Source: Candidatus Gottesmanbacteria bacterium
GTDB lineage: Bacteria; Patescibacteriota; Microgenomatia; UBA10105; UBA927
Reading direction: 5' to 3'
DNA length: 35,021 bases
NCBI GenBank assembly: GCA_016214885.1
Contig: JACRMP010000001.1
Span: 1-35,021, forward strand
In this document: positions 16,938-25,353 of the stretch, piece by piece
Layout of the letters: each line of letters starts with the position of its first letter
How positions within the stretch are numbered: position 1 is the first letter of the stretch
The notes under the pieces: generated by a model
What the model was told of the DNA's origin: nothing
The model's input: the letters and a program-made list of their open reading frames with translations, nothing else
The model's database searches: none
Position numbers and translations under genes: made by a program

Positions 16938-17960
16938 TTATACCGCATTTTCCGGGCGCATAGCCTTGGGAAGCGTACTACTAACTTTTTTGAGCTTTGC
17001 GATATAGAAGCCTTCCATAAGCTTGCTTGGATTAATACGTGCAGTAAGCTTGAGCGTCGGATCGTATGTTTTGCCGTCCCATGACGGCAAAATAGGATCA
17101 TCAAACGGCAACAAATCCGTCTGTATAGTCTCAAGCACAACATTCCCCTTTTCTTTTTTGAGGAGCCAGTCGATAATTTCTTCGTTTTCTTCCGGGCTTA
17201 AGGTGCATGTTGAATAGACGATGGTGCCCCCTGGCTTGGTGGCGCTTACTGCAGAGCGCAAAATCCAGCGCTGAAGGCGTGATAACTCGCGTACTTTTTT
17301 AACCGACCAGTCCTGGTAGCTTTTGGGGTCTGCAACGGAAAATCTACCTTCCATGCTGCAAGGAACATCAACAAGAGTTCTGTCATAGTATTCAGGACTT
17401 TTTTGCCAGAGCGCCCGGGCGTCTTCATGGGTGATGCGCGCAATGGTCGCTCCCTGCAGTTTGAGGTTTGCTTCCAGCCGGTAAATGCGAACACGGCTGG
17501 CATCATTTGCCGTGATTTGTCCTTTGTTTTCCATCATTGCCGCTATTTGCGTGGTTTTGCTTCCGGGAGCTGCCGCAATATCCAGCACCTTTTCACCCGG
17601 TCTGGGGTTGAGGACGAGCGGAGGGAGCATGCTCGATAAGCTTTGGACATACAACTGGCCTGCGTTATACGCTTCGGTCTCTGTGAGTTCGCGGAGGCTT
17701 TTGTTTTCTAAAATAAATGCATCGGGGTACCAATCAACATTTTTTATGTTAAATCCCTGCTTATTAAGCGATTCCCTGAGTGTTGCAGCAGTAGTTTTTA
17801 GTGTATTTACACGGAAAGTAGTCGGACGGTCAGAAGAGAATGCCGTCATTACCCTGTCAAAAGCGGCCGGCTCCAGTAGTTTTTTAAGCCGGTCAATAAA
17901 TTCTATTGGTAATACACTGGGAGCTGGAGAATCCATATTCTGATTGTACCTCTGCGCCAT
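16938..17960 (-). CDS. RsmB/NOP2/Sun family RNA m5C methyltransferase
   Basis: VLDIAAAPGSKTTQIA, VDVPCSMEGRF, VYSTCTLSPEENEEII. Confidence 0.9.
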   Translation of the reverse strand: MAQRYNQNMDSPAPSVLPIEFIDRLKKLLEPAAFDRVMTAFSSDRPTTFRVNTLKTTAATLRESLNKQGFNIKNVDWYPDAFILENKSLRELTETEAYNAGQLYVQSLSSMLPPLVLNPRPGEKVLDIAAAPGSKTTQIAAMMENKGQITANDASRVRIYRLEANLKLQGATIARITHEDARALWQKSPEYYDRTLVDVPCSMEGRFSVADPKSYQDWSVKKVRELSRLQRWILRSAVSATKPGGTIVYSTCTLSPEENEEIIDWLLKKEKGNVVLETIQTDLLPFDDPILPSWDGKTYDPTLKLTARINPSKLMEGFYIAKLKKVSSTLPKAMRPENAV

Positions 17961-17999
17961 ACCGCTTTACTATGGTATAATTTTTGATACGCCCAGACC

Positions 18000-18034
18000 C
18001 GCCTCGACTCGCGAAGCTCGTCGACGCGAGGCAG
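18000..18034. repeat. Palindromic dispersed repeat, copy A
   Basis: CGCCTCGACTCGCGAAGCTCGTCGACGCGAGGC; same core as copy B. Confidence 0.75.
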
Positions 18035-18044
18035 GTGGTGAAAC

Positions 18045-18302
18045 ATGTTTTTTGTATATATACTAGTCAGCACTAGATATTCAAAAACATACGTTGGAAT
18101 AACGGACAACTTGATCAGAAGGCTTAATGAACACAATAAGGGTCAACACATATATACAAAAAGATATATGCCCTGGAAAATATTGTTTTCAAACGAATTC
18201 GATACAAGGGTAACTGCGCGGAAGAAAGAGAAATACTTGAAAAGCGCTGCGGGGCGACGATGGATTAAGAAGGTGTTTTTTAGTACATTGCCCAGATGGT
18301 GA
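18045..18302 (+). CDS. Single-domain GIY-YIG family protein
   Basis: FVYILVSTRYSKTYVGITDNLIRRLNEHN...PWKILFSNEF..A.KKEKYLKSAAGRRWI. Confidence 0.92.
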   Translation: MFFVYILVSTRYSKTYVGITDNLIRRLNEHNKGQHIYTKRYMPWKILFSNEFDTRVTARKKEKYLKSAAGRRWIKKVFFSTLPRW

Positions 18303-18379
18303 AACTGGTATACACGCTAGCTTCAGGAGCTAGTGACCTTAAATAAGTCGTGGAGGTTCGAGTCCTCTTCTGGGCACCA
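18290..18379 (+). tRNA. tRNA-Leu(CAG), CCA encoded
   Basis: GCCCAGATGGTGAAACTGGTATACACGCTAGCTTCAGGAGCTAG...TCTGGGCACCA. Confidence 0.93.
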
Positions 18380-18465
18380 GCTATCGAAGACAGGTAACCT
18401 GGTAATAAAAACGCAGCTTCATAATTCCTCATTGTAAGTTTTCTCATAAAAAACAATTTGTCGGT

Positions 18466-18786
18466 GTGATAATGTATATGCATATGATACAAATTCACTC
18501 TAATTCCTTAGGAAACAAACGTTTTCATGCGATTTTACCCATCGTGGTATTTATTTTTGGGATAGCGTTTATCGGACTTATGTTTGTTGCATTATCCGGG
18601 CCACTCTATAGCGCACCAAAGGCATCCGGACCTACTTCATGTCCTGCAGGTATGAAAATTAAAACATTTGCCAACCGGAAATGTACTACTAACAAAAAGG
18701 GACAGCGTACATGCAAAACTACTCAAGATACTACCTGCGTAGTGAATCAATTTTACAATCCGAATAAAACATTGCAGAATCAGTAA
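18466..18786 (+). CDS. Small secreted/anchored Cys-containing protein
   Basis: TM followed by Cys-containing segment SCPAGMKIKTFANRKCTTNKKGQRTCKTTQDTTC. Confidence 0.6.
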   Translation: MIMYMHMIQIHSNSLGNKRFHAILPIVVFIFGIAFIGLMFVALSGPLYSAPKASGPTSCPAGMKIKTFANRKCTTNKKGQRTCKTTQDTTCVVNQFYNPNKTLQNQ

Positions 18787-18832
18787 TGAGCGGGAAACCT
18801 CCGGGGAAATGCGTGTTCACATAAAGCGAGTG

Positions 18833-18914
18833 TGCGGACGAGAGGACTTGAACCTCCAAGCCTTACGGCACAGCCTCCTCAAGACTGCGTGTCTACCAGT
18901 TTCACCACGTCCGC
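18833..18914 (-). tRNA. tRNA-Leu(GAG), no encoded CCA
   Basis: GCGGACGTGGTGAAACTGGTAGACACGCAGTCTTGAGGAGGCTG...CGTCCGCA. Confidence 0.92.
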
Positions 18915-18964
18915 GAAAACAGGACTTAATTATAGCATCAAATCAGGAAGAGGTGAACGCGTGG

Positions 18965-19423
18965 TTATGAGGCTAAGGATTTTCCTAAACCGGCGGCCCA
19001 GGTTTTTACATTGTCTTCATTTTCCCGCAGCGAGTAGTAGCGGTCGACGCGGAGCGAGGTAACTATGGGAGTAACCGATATTTTTTTGAGCATTTCTTCC
19101 ATAATGTCGATTGCTCCGCAGTAGTGCGGGTACGATGTGTCTCCCAGTCCCATAAGGGCGACTTTCTTGTCTTTCAAATCCTCCGAAGTCACCGTTTCGA
19201 GAAATTTGCGGACTTCCGGCAGAGGTTGGCCGTCTTTGCCCTGATCTTCCCAGCTCGGAGATGCGACAATAAGTGCGCCGTATGATGCTAATTTTTCCCG
19301 TGATGCTTCTTCGACACCAATAACATCCACTTCATGTCCTGCTGTGCGCAGTTCGGCAGCGGCAAGTTCCGCGGCAGTCATGGTGGATCCTGACAACGTT
19401 CCGTAGACAAGGAGGCATTTCAT
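18965..19423 (-). CDS. Flavodoxin
   Basis: LLVYGTLSGSTMTAAE, LIVASPSWEDQGKDGQP, GLGDTSYPHYCGA. Confidence 0.9.
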   Translation of the reverse strand: MKCLLVYGTLSGSTMTAAELAAAELRTAGHEVDVIGVEEASREKLASYGALIVASPSWEDQGKDGQPLPEVRKFLETVTSEDLKDKKVALMGLGDTSYPHYCGAIDIMEEMLKKISVTPIVTSLRVDRYYSLRENEDNVKTWAAGLGKSLAS

Positions 19424-19442
19424 ATCTGTTATCTATTATACA

Positions 19443-20483
19443 TTAGTGCAACGAGTTGTGAACAATCTGCACCACAAAATCATCGAGTGTCATGCCGTGT
19501 GCCTTGATACTTGCCGTCATGGCGTCACGCGGATCCGGGTCAAAGCCTGCGTTGGCATTGGCTTCCAGGAAATACCACATATTGTCTTTGGTATTAAAGC
19601 GCAAATCAAAACGGGCGTAGTCGCGTAATCCCAGCGCATAAAAGGCGCGGATGGAGTCTTTCCGGATACCCGTGTCTATCCCCGATTTAAGTTCCTTGGG
19701 AGGGGCGACAAAGTGACAGCTCTGGTAGGCTGCTGTATTCTTTGTCCATTTTTCGTCAAAGCCATAGATGTTCCATTTATTTTTCCCTTTGCTGCGGAAT
19801 GCGATTTCGGCTATAGGCAGTGCGTAGGTTTTCGTTGGTGTTTCCAGCACTGTTACCTGGAGTTCTTTGCCTGCGATAAATTCTTCTGCAAGGAGCGCCT
19901 GCTTGTGGTCAACCCGCATACGCTGGATTATTTTTTTAAATTGTTCATAGGTGGTGGCGATGGATTTATTGGTGATACCGATACTGCAGTGCTCGAACGC
20001 CGGTTTAACGATGATAGGAAACTTGCCCGGCAATAATTTCCGGCTTATGCGGTCATGGAGCCGGATAACCGTGTATTTGGGGGTTGGCAGTGAGTTTTTT
20101 TCGAACAGCCTTTTGGTGCGAAGTTTGTTATTGGATATTTGTATCGCTTTAAAAGAAGAACCGGAATAAGGTATATGCAGGCGGCTAAGAATTTTTGCGA
20201 TTTCTACTTCCATTTTTTTACTATCGACAAGGTTGAAAACAAAATCAGCTTTCAGATTTTTTAGTTCGGATAAATCATCCGGCTTAACTTTGATAATCTG
20301 CACCCTATATCCCCGTTTCTGAAAAAGCGTTTTCATGTAGCGCACAATATCATCTGTCTGATTATCGACCAATGCATGTTCGGCGCTGAAATATGCGTCA
20401 GTTATTTCTTTGGGGACGTAATGATACAGGATCGCAATTGTCCTGGTTTTTTTGGCGCGGATTATTTTCTTTTTTTGTTTCAT
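19443..20483 (-). CDS. ATP-grasp, D-Ala-D-Ala ligase-like protein
   Basis: FPIIVKPAFEHCSIGIT, EEFIAGKELQVTVLE, WYFLEANANAGFDP; start at MKQKKK since the longer ORF overlaps tRNA-Val. Confidence 0.85.
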   Translation of the reverse strand: MKQKKKIIRAKKTRTIAILYHYVPKEITDAYFSAEHALVDNQTDDIVRYMKTLFQKRGYRVQIIKVKPDDLSELKNLKADFVFNLVDSKKMEVEIAKILSRLHIPYSGSSFKAIQISNNKLRTKRLFEKNSLPTPKYTVIRLHDRISRKLLPGKFPIIVKPAFEHCSIGITNKSIATTYEQFKKIIQRMRVDHKQALLAEEFIAGKELQVTVLETPTKTYALPIAEIAFRSKGKNKWNIYGFDEKWTKNTAAYQSCHFVAPPKELKSGIDTGIRKDSIRAFYALGLRDYARFDLRFNTKDNMWYFLEANANAGFDPDPRDAMTASIKAHGMTLDDFVVQIVHNSLH

Positions 20484-20581
20484 ACGATCATGTATAACAA
20501 CAACAAATTTTATATGATTTGTCAAATATACCACAACCATTGTGGCATCATACGCATATTTGCTAAAATAGCTGTATTGAG

Positions 20582-20654
20582 GGACGATTAGCTCAACGGC
20601 TAGAGCACTTCGTTTACATCGAAGGGGTTGGGGGTTCGAATCCCTCATCGTCCA
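20582..20654 (+). tRNA. tRNA-Val(TAC)
   Basis: GGACGATTAGCTCAACGGCTAGAGCACTTCGTTTACATCGAAG...ATCGTCCA. Confidence 0.93.
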
Positions 20655-20689
20655 CAGATGGGGAAAACTCTCGGTTTTGCCCCAAAAGA

Positions 20690-20762
20690 GCAGAGGTAGC
20701 CAAGGTGGTCAAGGCGCCTGTCTGAAAAACAGGTTATGCGTGTTCGACTCACGCCCTCTGCA
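20690..20762 (+). tRNA. tRNA-Phe(GAA)
   Basis: GCAGAGGTAGCCAAGGTGGTCAAGGCGCCTGTCTGAAAAACAGG...CCTCTGCA. Confidence 0.9.
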
Positions 20763-20805
20763 CAAAGAGGTTCCTATTAGATGTAGACGGAGCTTATGAA
20801 TAAGC

Positions 20806-20904
20806 TATAATACCGTCGCAAGGGTGTGCGTCATGTCGAGACCCCTTGCGACACTCTGGTAGGAAGGGAGGTTGGAAGGGAAACGTAGTTTCCCCGTCCA
20901 TGAA
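20806..20904 (+). promoter_or_regulatory. tRNA-leader element copy E3
   Basis: TATAAT then perfect 10-bp stem GTCGCAAGGG/CCCTTGCGAC, then GGGAAAC-GTA-GTTTCCC hairpin. Confidence 0.75.
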
Positions 20905-20976
20905 GCGGCGTTAGTTCACCGGTAGAATGTCTCCTTGCCAAGGAGAAGGTAACGGGTTCAATTCCCGTACGCCGCT
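20905..20976 (+). tRNA. tRNA-Gly(GCC)
   Basis: GCGGCGTTAGTTCACCGGTAGAATGTCTCCTTGCCAAGGAGA...ACGCCGCT. Confidence 0.92.
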
Positions 20977-21009
20977 CAGATAATGAAGAAATAGTGTGAA
21001 TAAATAAGG

Positions 21010-21106
21010 TATAATATTGTCGCGCAGGTGTGAGCTACGATCTATTCCCTTCGCGACTCTTTGTAGGAAAAGCGTTGGGGAAAAACCCTCGGTTTTGCCC
21101 CATGAA
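21010..21106 (+). promoter_or_regulatory. tRNA-leader element copy E4
   Basis: TATAAT, GTCGCG/CGCGAC stem, TAGGAAAAGCGTT, GGGG.AAAAC..GTTTT.CCCC hairpin, CATGAA. Confidence 0.75.
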
Positions 21107-21178
21107 TGCGGGGTCGTTCAATGGTAGGACACCTGCCTTTGGAGCAGGGTACTCTTGGTTCGAATCCAAGCCCCGCAG
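21107..21178 (+). tRNA. tRNA-Gln(TTG)
   Basis: TGCGGGGTCGTTCAATGGTAGGACACCTGCCTTTGGAGCAGG...CCCCGCAG. Confidence 0.92.
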
Positions 21179-21185
21179 CATATAT

Positions 21186-21211
21186 AAAAATTGCCCGTTA
21201 GGGCATTTTTT
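21186..21211 (+). terminator. Rho-independent terminator of the tRNA cluster
   Basis: AAAAATTGCCC-GTTA-GGGCATTTTTT. Confidence 0.85.
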
Positions 21212-21457
21212 GTATATACGGGTTTAGGACGAGAACCAATCCGCCCGATGGCGGATGGTTCGGGAGTAACAAGCCACTATCAAACCAACGAGTGGTCACT
21301 CATGGAGTACCGCTAAAGAGGGACGAACATCACCAAGCCCTGTCAGAAGCAAGCAGTCATTTTCCAAGCACCTTACACATAATTAACTCATTATCTTTTC
21401 TCGTCTCACTTCATTTTTTGGGTTGCAATTCATTGTGATTTATATTACTAATTATGT

Positions 21458-22054
21458 ATGAGAAAACTTATCGTACTTAGTTTCGTATCTCTTGATGGCG
21501 TGATGCAGGGGCCCGGAGGCCCAACAGAAGATACAAGCGGAAATTTCACCCATGGCGGGTGGGTTACCCCCTACTTTGATGAATTTGCTGGCAAGATAAT
21601 GAGTGAGCAGATGAAAGGGCCTGCAGAATTTCTCCTTGGACGCAGGACTTTTGAGATATTCGCTTCCTACTGGCCAACCCATGCTGCAGACTGGCCTGAT
21701 ATAAATACTGCTACCAAGTATGTGGTATCCAATACCATGACGGAGCACGAGTGGAAGCCATCCGTATTTATTAAAGGCGATGTCGCAACCCAAATCAAAA
21801 AAATTAAAGAATCACCGGGTCCTGATTTACAGGTGCATGGCAGCGGTAATCTCATTCAGACACTTTTGAAACATGATCTTGTCGATGAGCTGTGGCTTAA
21901 AATTTTTCCGGTGACACTTGGTAGTGGTAAACGGTTGTTTGACAACGGCACCATTCCCGCTGCCTATACCCTCATAGCATCATCAGTGTCTCCTTTGGGG
22001 GTTATTTTCGCATCTTATAAACGCGCCGGCGAGTTAAAGACCGGATCGTTTTAA
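21458..22054 (+). CDS. Dihydrofolate reductase family (RibD C-terminal) protein
   Basis: MRKLIVLSFVSLDGVMQGPGG, FLLGRRTFEIFASYWP, LQVHGSGNLIQTLLKHDLVDEL. Confidence 0.92.
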   Translation: MRKLIVLSFVSLDGVMQGPGGPTEDTSGNFTHGGWVTPYFDEFAGKIMSEQMKGPAEFLLGRRTFEIFASYWPTHAADWPDINTATKYVVSNTMTEHEWKPSVFIKGDVATQIKKIKESPGPDLQVHGSGNLIQTLLKHDLVDELWLKIFPVTLGSGKRLFDNGTIPAAYTLIASSVSPLGVIFASYKRAGELKTGSF

Positions 22055-22092
22055 AGCCAGCTTGTTAATGGGATATCCTTCCTATAGCGGCG

Positions 22093-22716
22093 TTATTTCC
22101 ACGTTTGCAGCCAGCTCCGCATGTCGTTTATCTCCTTGGTTTGTGCCGCTATTATGTCATCTGCCAATTTTTTCATTTCAGGCCTGCCGGATCCGTCTTT
22201 AAGCATATTGGCCATCATGACCGCCATCTGATGATGCGGAATCATGTCCTCGACGAATGCCACATCAAAATTAGCTGCATTTGCTAACCTTGTGCTATCG
22301 CTTTCATCTCCCATCATTCCCATATGCATACTTTCAGTTCCTCCCAGCATTCCATGCTGTGCCATGGTCGTTTTATTGGAAGAAAGTTCACGGCCAAACC
22401 AGTCTTTGTACCAGGCTTTCATCTGATTAATCTCATTACCTTGGGATAGGATGATGTTTTTGGCCAATTCTTTCACTTCCTTTGTTTTTGCTTTTGTTTC
22501 CGCCAGCTTAGCCATAGTAATTGCATCTTCATGATGCGGAATCATTTGTTCAATAAAGTGAGAATCGAGTGCATCTGACGATGCTGAAGTTCGGTTTATT
22601 CCCATCTGGCTGAATAAAGGTTTGCCAGACTGAAGCGACACTGTCGAGCCAATCCACATTATCAATGCTCCCAGTATAATACCCGATACCCCAAAAATAA
22701 ATTTTTCATGCATCAT
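22093..22716 (-). CDS. DUF305 protein
   Basis: Two copies of the FIEQMIPHHEDAITMA / FVEDMIPHHQMAVMMA motif. Confidence 0.93.
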   Translation of the reverse strand: MMHEKFIFGVSGIILGALIMWIGSTVSLQSGKPLFSQMGINRTSASSDALDSHFIEQMIPHHEDAITMAKLAETKAKTKEVKELAKNIILSQGNEINQMKAWYKDWFGRELSSNKTTMAQHGMLGGTESMHMGMMGDESDSTRLANAANFDVAFVEDMIPHHQMAVMMANMLKDGSGRPEMKKLADDIIAAQTKEINDMRSWLQTWK

Positions 22717-22748
22717 ACGTGTAATCCCCTTCTTAATCTATAATAGCA

Positions 22749-24095
22749 TTATTGTTTTCCTCTGTTTATCGTGTAGAGTTTGGGGTAATACAAAAAGATG
22801 GCAGGAGCTTCTTCCACTAATCTTCGTTGGAAATCGGTATATATGAGTTTCCGTTTGTCCTGATTTAATTCTACTCTGCCGTCTTCGAGAAGCTTATCAA
22901 TTTTTACGTTCACAAATCCGGTTACATTCGTACCCATTTGCGTCGAATGCCAGAAGGGATACTGGTCAGGGTCAGGAGGAACATCCTGAGCGCTAAGTAG
23001 CACCTGGTAGTCCTGCGGAACCGTACTTTCCACCTGTACATTGGTCGTCAAACCGAGTGCCGTCCATGATGCGGCGATCTTTTGTGCTATATCGAGGTAA
23101 GCAGGAAAAGTAGACAGGGTGAGTTGACCTGATCCGGTTGCCAGCCGTGTTTCTTTCAGTAATTTTTTGGCTTCGGCGGGATTATATGAATAGTTTTTAA
23201 CATTTTTGGCGTAAGCCCAGGAAGTTTTACTGATGGGAGAACCAGCTTTTTCATACGGCAACTCGGGAATACCGTAGGCCAGACCCTGCCTCACCGCTTT
23301 ATCGCCCAGCTCCGGATTACGCATATTAAAAAATAATGTAACGATCCGGTCATATTTAGTGGTGTCGGTTATCGTTACATTCCCCCAATTGGCCAGGCCG
23401 GAGACCGTACTCATTTCAATAAGTGTGTCTACTTCTCCCAGCTGGAACGCAAGCTGCGCTTGTGCTTCTGTCTGATAAAGGGTGAATTGTTTAGGTTTAG
23501 CATCCTCCCCTTTTGCCGGATAAAGCGAAACAGACTTTACACTACCGCCGCTTAACTGGATACTCCCCACGCTGTAAGGGCCGATACCGTTTAACCCGGG
23601 AAGGAAAATCGGTTTGGATAACAGCGTCGGAAACGGACTGTATGGGTACTGGAGATGTGCGATAAGTGTATTATCCCCCGTGGGTACAAGGGTAACCCCC
23701 CGTATGTTGTAGTTCACGTCGTGAGCGGTAACCGTTTTGCCGTTGTGCCAGGTTACATCCTTTTTCAGGGTAAAGGTAAATGTTTTACCGCTATTGGTTG
23801 CTTCCCATCGTTCTGCAAGAGATGCCATCGGGCTACCGTCAGGGGAAAGTTCGGTTAAACCACGGCTGATAAGCTGCTGGATAGTAGGAGGCAAAGTGGA
23901 CGGGCTGAATTCTCCCACCATACCGATTCTTTGGGTGTTATAAAAGAATGACCGTGCAATCAGTGGGTATGTACGCCAAAACAACACAGAAAGCAGCAAC
24001 CCTGCAAAAAAACCAAGAATTAGTGAGCGGGTATATTTGCGGGCAAGCTCTATGACGACTAAGAAAAAAAGACGAACCGATCTGGTTGCAAGCAT
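22749..24095 (-). CDS. Membrane-anchored family 5 extracellular solute-binding protein
   Basis: QLISRGLTELSPDGSPMASLAERWEATNSGKTFTFTLKKDVTWHNGKTVTAHDV. Confidence 0.88.
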   Translation of the reverse strand: MLATRSVRLFFLVVIELARKYTRSLILGFFAGLLLSVLFWRTYPLIARSFFYNTQRIGMVGEFSPSTLPPTIQQLISRGLTELSPDGSPMASLAERWEATNSGKTFTFTLKKDVTWHNGKTVTAHDVNYNIRGVTLVPTGDNTLIAHLQYPYSPFPTLLSKPIFLPGLNGIGPYSVGSIQLSGGSVKSVSLYPAKGEDAKPKQFTLYQTEAQAQLAFQLGEVDTLIEMSTVSGLANWGNVTITDTTKYDRIVTLFFNMRNPELGDKAVRQGLAYGIPELPYEKAGSPISKTSWAYAKNVKNYSYNPAEAKKLLKETRLATGSGQLTLSTFPAYLDIAQKIAASWTALGLTTNVQVESTVPQDYQVLLSAQDVPPDPDQYPFWHSTQMGTNVTGFVNVKIDKLLEDGRVELNQDKRKLIYTDFQRRLVEEAPAIFLYYPKLYTINRGKQ

Positions 24096-24110
24096 AGCAA
24101 TGGCGATGGT

Positions 24111-24326
24111 CTAGTTTACCGCTACGTTGATAAGCGATGTCAGAAGAAATAACACAGCGACAACAATGGTTGAGGTGAAAATCAGTTTTTCGGCTCCCCG
24201 CTTTGTCCGGTATAATTGTCCCCCGCCTAATCCTCCTCCCAAGCCCCCTTTACTGCTTTGGAGAAGGATAAGTGCCATAAGCGTTCCGGACAAAAGAACT
24301 TGGAGTATAAGGAGAACTATTTTCAT
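24111..24326 (-). CDS. secG: Protein translocase subunit SecG
   Basis: LLQSSKGGLGGGLGGG and two TMs. Confidence 0.9.
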   Translation of the reverse strand: MKIVLLILQVLLSGTLMALILLQSSKGGLGGGLGGGQLYRTKRGAEKLIFTSTIVVAVLFLLTSLINVAVN

Positions 24327-24332
24327 ATATGG

Positions 24333-25340
24333 TTACTTTCCTATAATACCAGCTAGCGCCTCTGCAAGTCTATCGCTGCTGTGGCGGATGAGACTCCGTA
24401 TCAGGGCATCCGATGATGTTTTCTTGTATATGGTGCCGCTTACTAATTTATCGGTTTTTACCCTGTAGTAGGAGTTACGGGGAAGGTTATCAGAAACAGG
24501 CACCTCACGGTATTTGGCATACACTTCGAGCGCCTTTTTGGAAAGAGGAGCGTCATTTACCAGTACGTAATCAACCGTTTCGCCAATTATTCCTTCAATG
24601 GTTTTCACATGATCTAACGCGGTAAAGTTATAGGTTTGTCCGAATTTTGTCATCAGATTGAGGACATAGACCACTTTGGCTTTTGTTTTTTTCAACGCAT
24701 CGGATACTCCCGGTACAAGAAGATTGGGAAGCAGACTGGTATATAGGTCACCGGGGCCAAGCACTACCATATCTGCGTTCATGATGGCATTTAGGGCTTC
24801 CGGATTTGGGGTGGCTTTCGGTTTCAGGTATATATCGGTTATTTTGAGTGTACCGTCATGGGTCGGTTCATCGATAAGGTGTTCCTCGCCGACCGTTGTG
24901 CCGTCTTCGTACGTTGCATAGAGGTTGGTTTCGGTGAGGGTGACCGGGATAACTGCTCCTTTGATGCGCAGCACCTTGCCTGTCTGACGGATAGCTTCTT
25001 CCTGGCTTCCCATAATATCAGTGAGCGCTGCCATAAACAGATTCCCGAATGTCATACCGGCAATCCCCTGACCTTTTTCAAACCGGTACATGAAAAGCTT
25101 GCGAAGTATACCAATGCCGCCGCTTTCATCTGAGAGGGCTACTAAACACTGCCGGATGTCCGATGTGGGGAGCAGTCCGAATTCATCCCGTATCCTTCTG
25201 TTGCTTCCACCGCTGTCACTCATGGTGACGATAGCCGACAGGGAAAGCGGGTGTTGTTTGAGTCCCCGAAGTGCCACAAATGTTCCGGTACCCCCTCCGA
25301 TACACACTACGCGTTTCAGATGTTGTTGTTTTGTTGTCAT
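24333..25340 (-). CDS. YvcK/CofD-like family protein
   Basis: VVCIGGGTGTFVALRGLKQ, VTMSDSGGSNRRIRDEFGLLPTSDIRQCLVALSD. Confidence 0.92.
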   Translation of the reverse strand: MTTKQQHLKRVVCIGGGTGTFVALRGLKQHPLSLSAIVTMSDSGGSNRRIRDEFGLLPTSDIRQCLVALSDESGGIGILRKLFMYRFEKGQGIAGMTFGNLFMAALTDIMGSQEEAIRQTGKVLRIKGAVIPVTLTETNLYATYEDGTTVGEEHLIDEPTHDGTLKITDIYLKPKATPNPEALNAIMNADMVVLGPGDLYTSLLPNLLVPGVSDALKKTKAKVVYVLNLMTKFGQTYNFTALDHVKTIEGIIGETVDYVLVNDAPLSKKALEVYAKYREVPVSDNLPRNSYYRVKTDKLVSGTIYKKTSSDALIRSLIRHSSDRLAEALAGIIGK

Positions 25341-25353
25341 AGCTTATACCGGT

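Noticed and set aside
20806-21106. tRNA-leader elements as T-box riboswitches
   Set aside because: They precede tRNA genes rather than synthetase or amino-acid genes, and I see no T-box consensus or specifier-loop arrangement.
20901-21227. ATG in the conserved CATGAA junction as a leader-peptide start
   Set aside because: Reading frames run straight into the tRNAs, differ between copies (for example MKRR-stop) and are not conserved.
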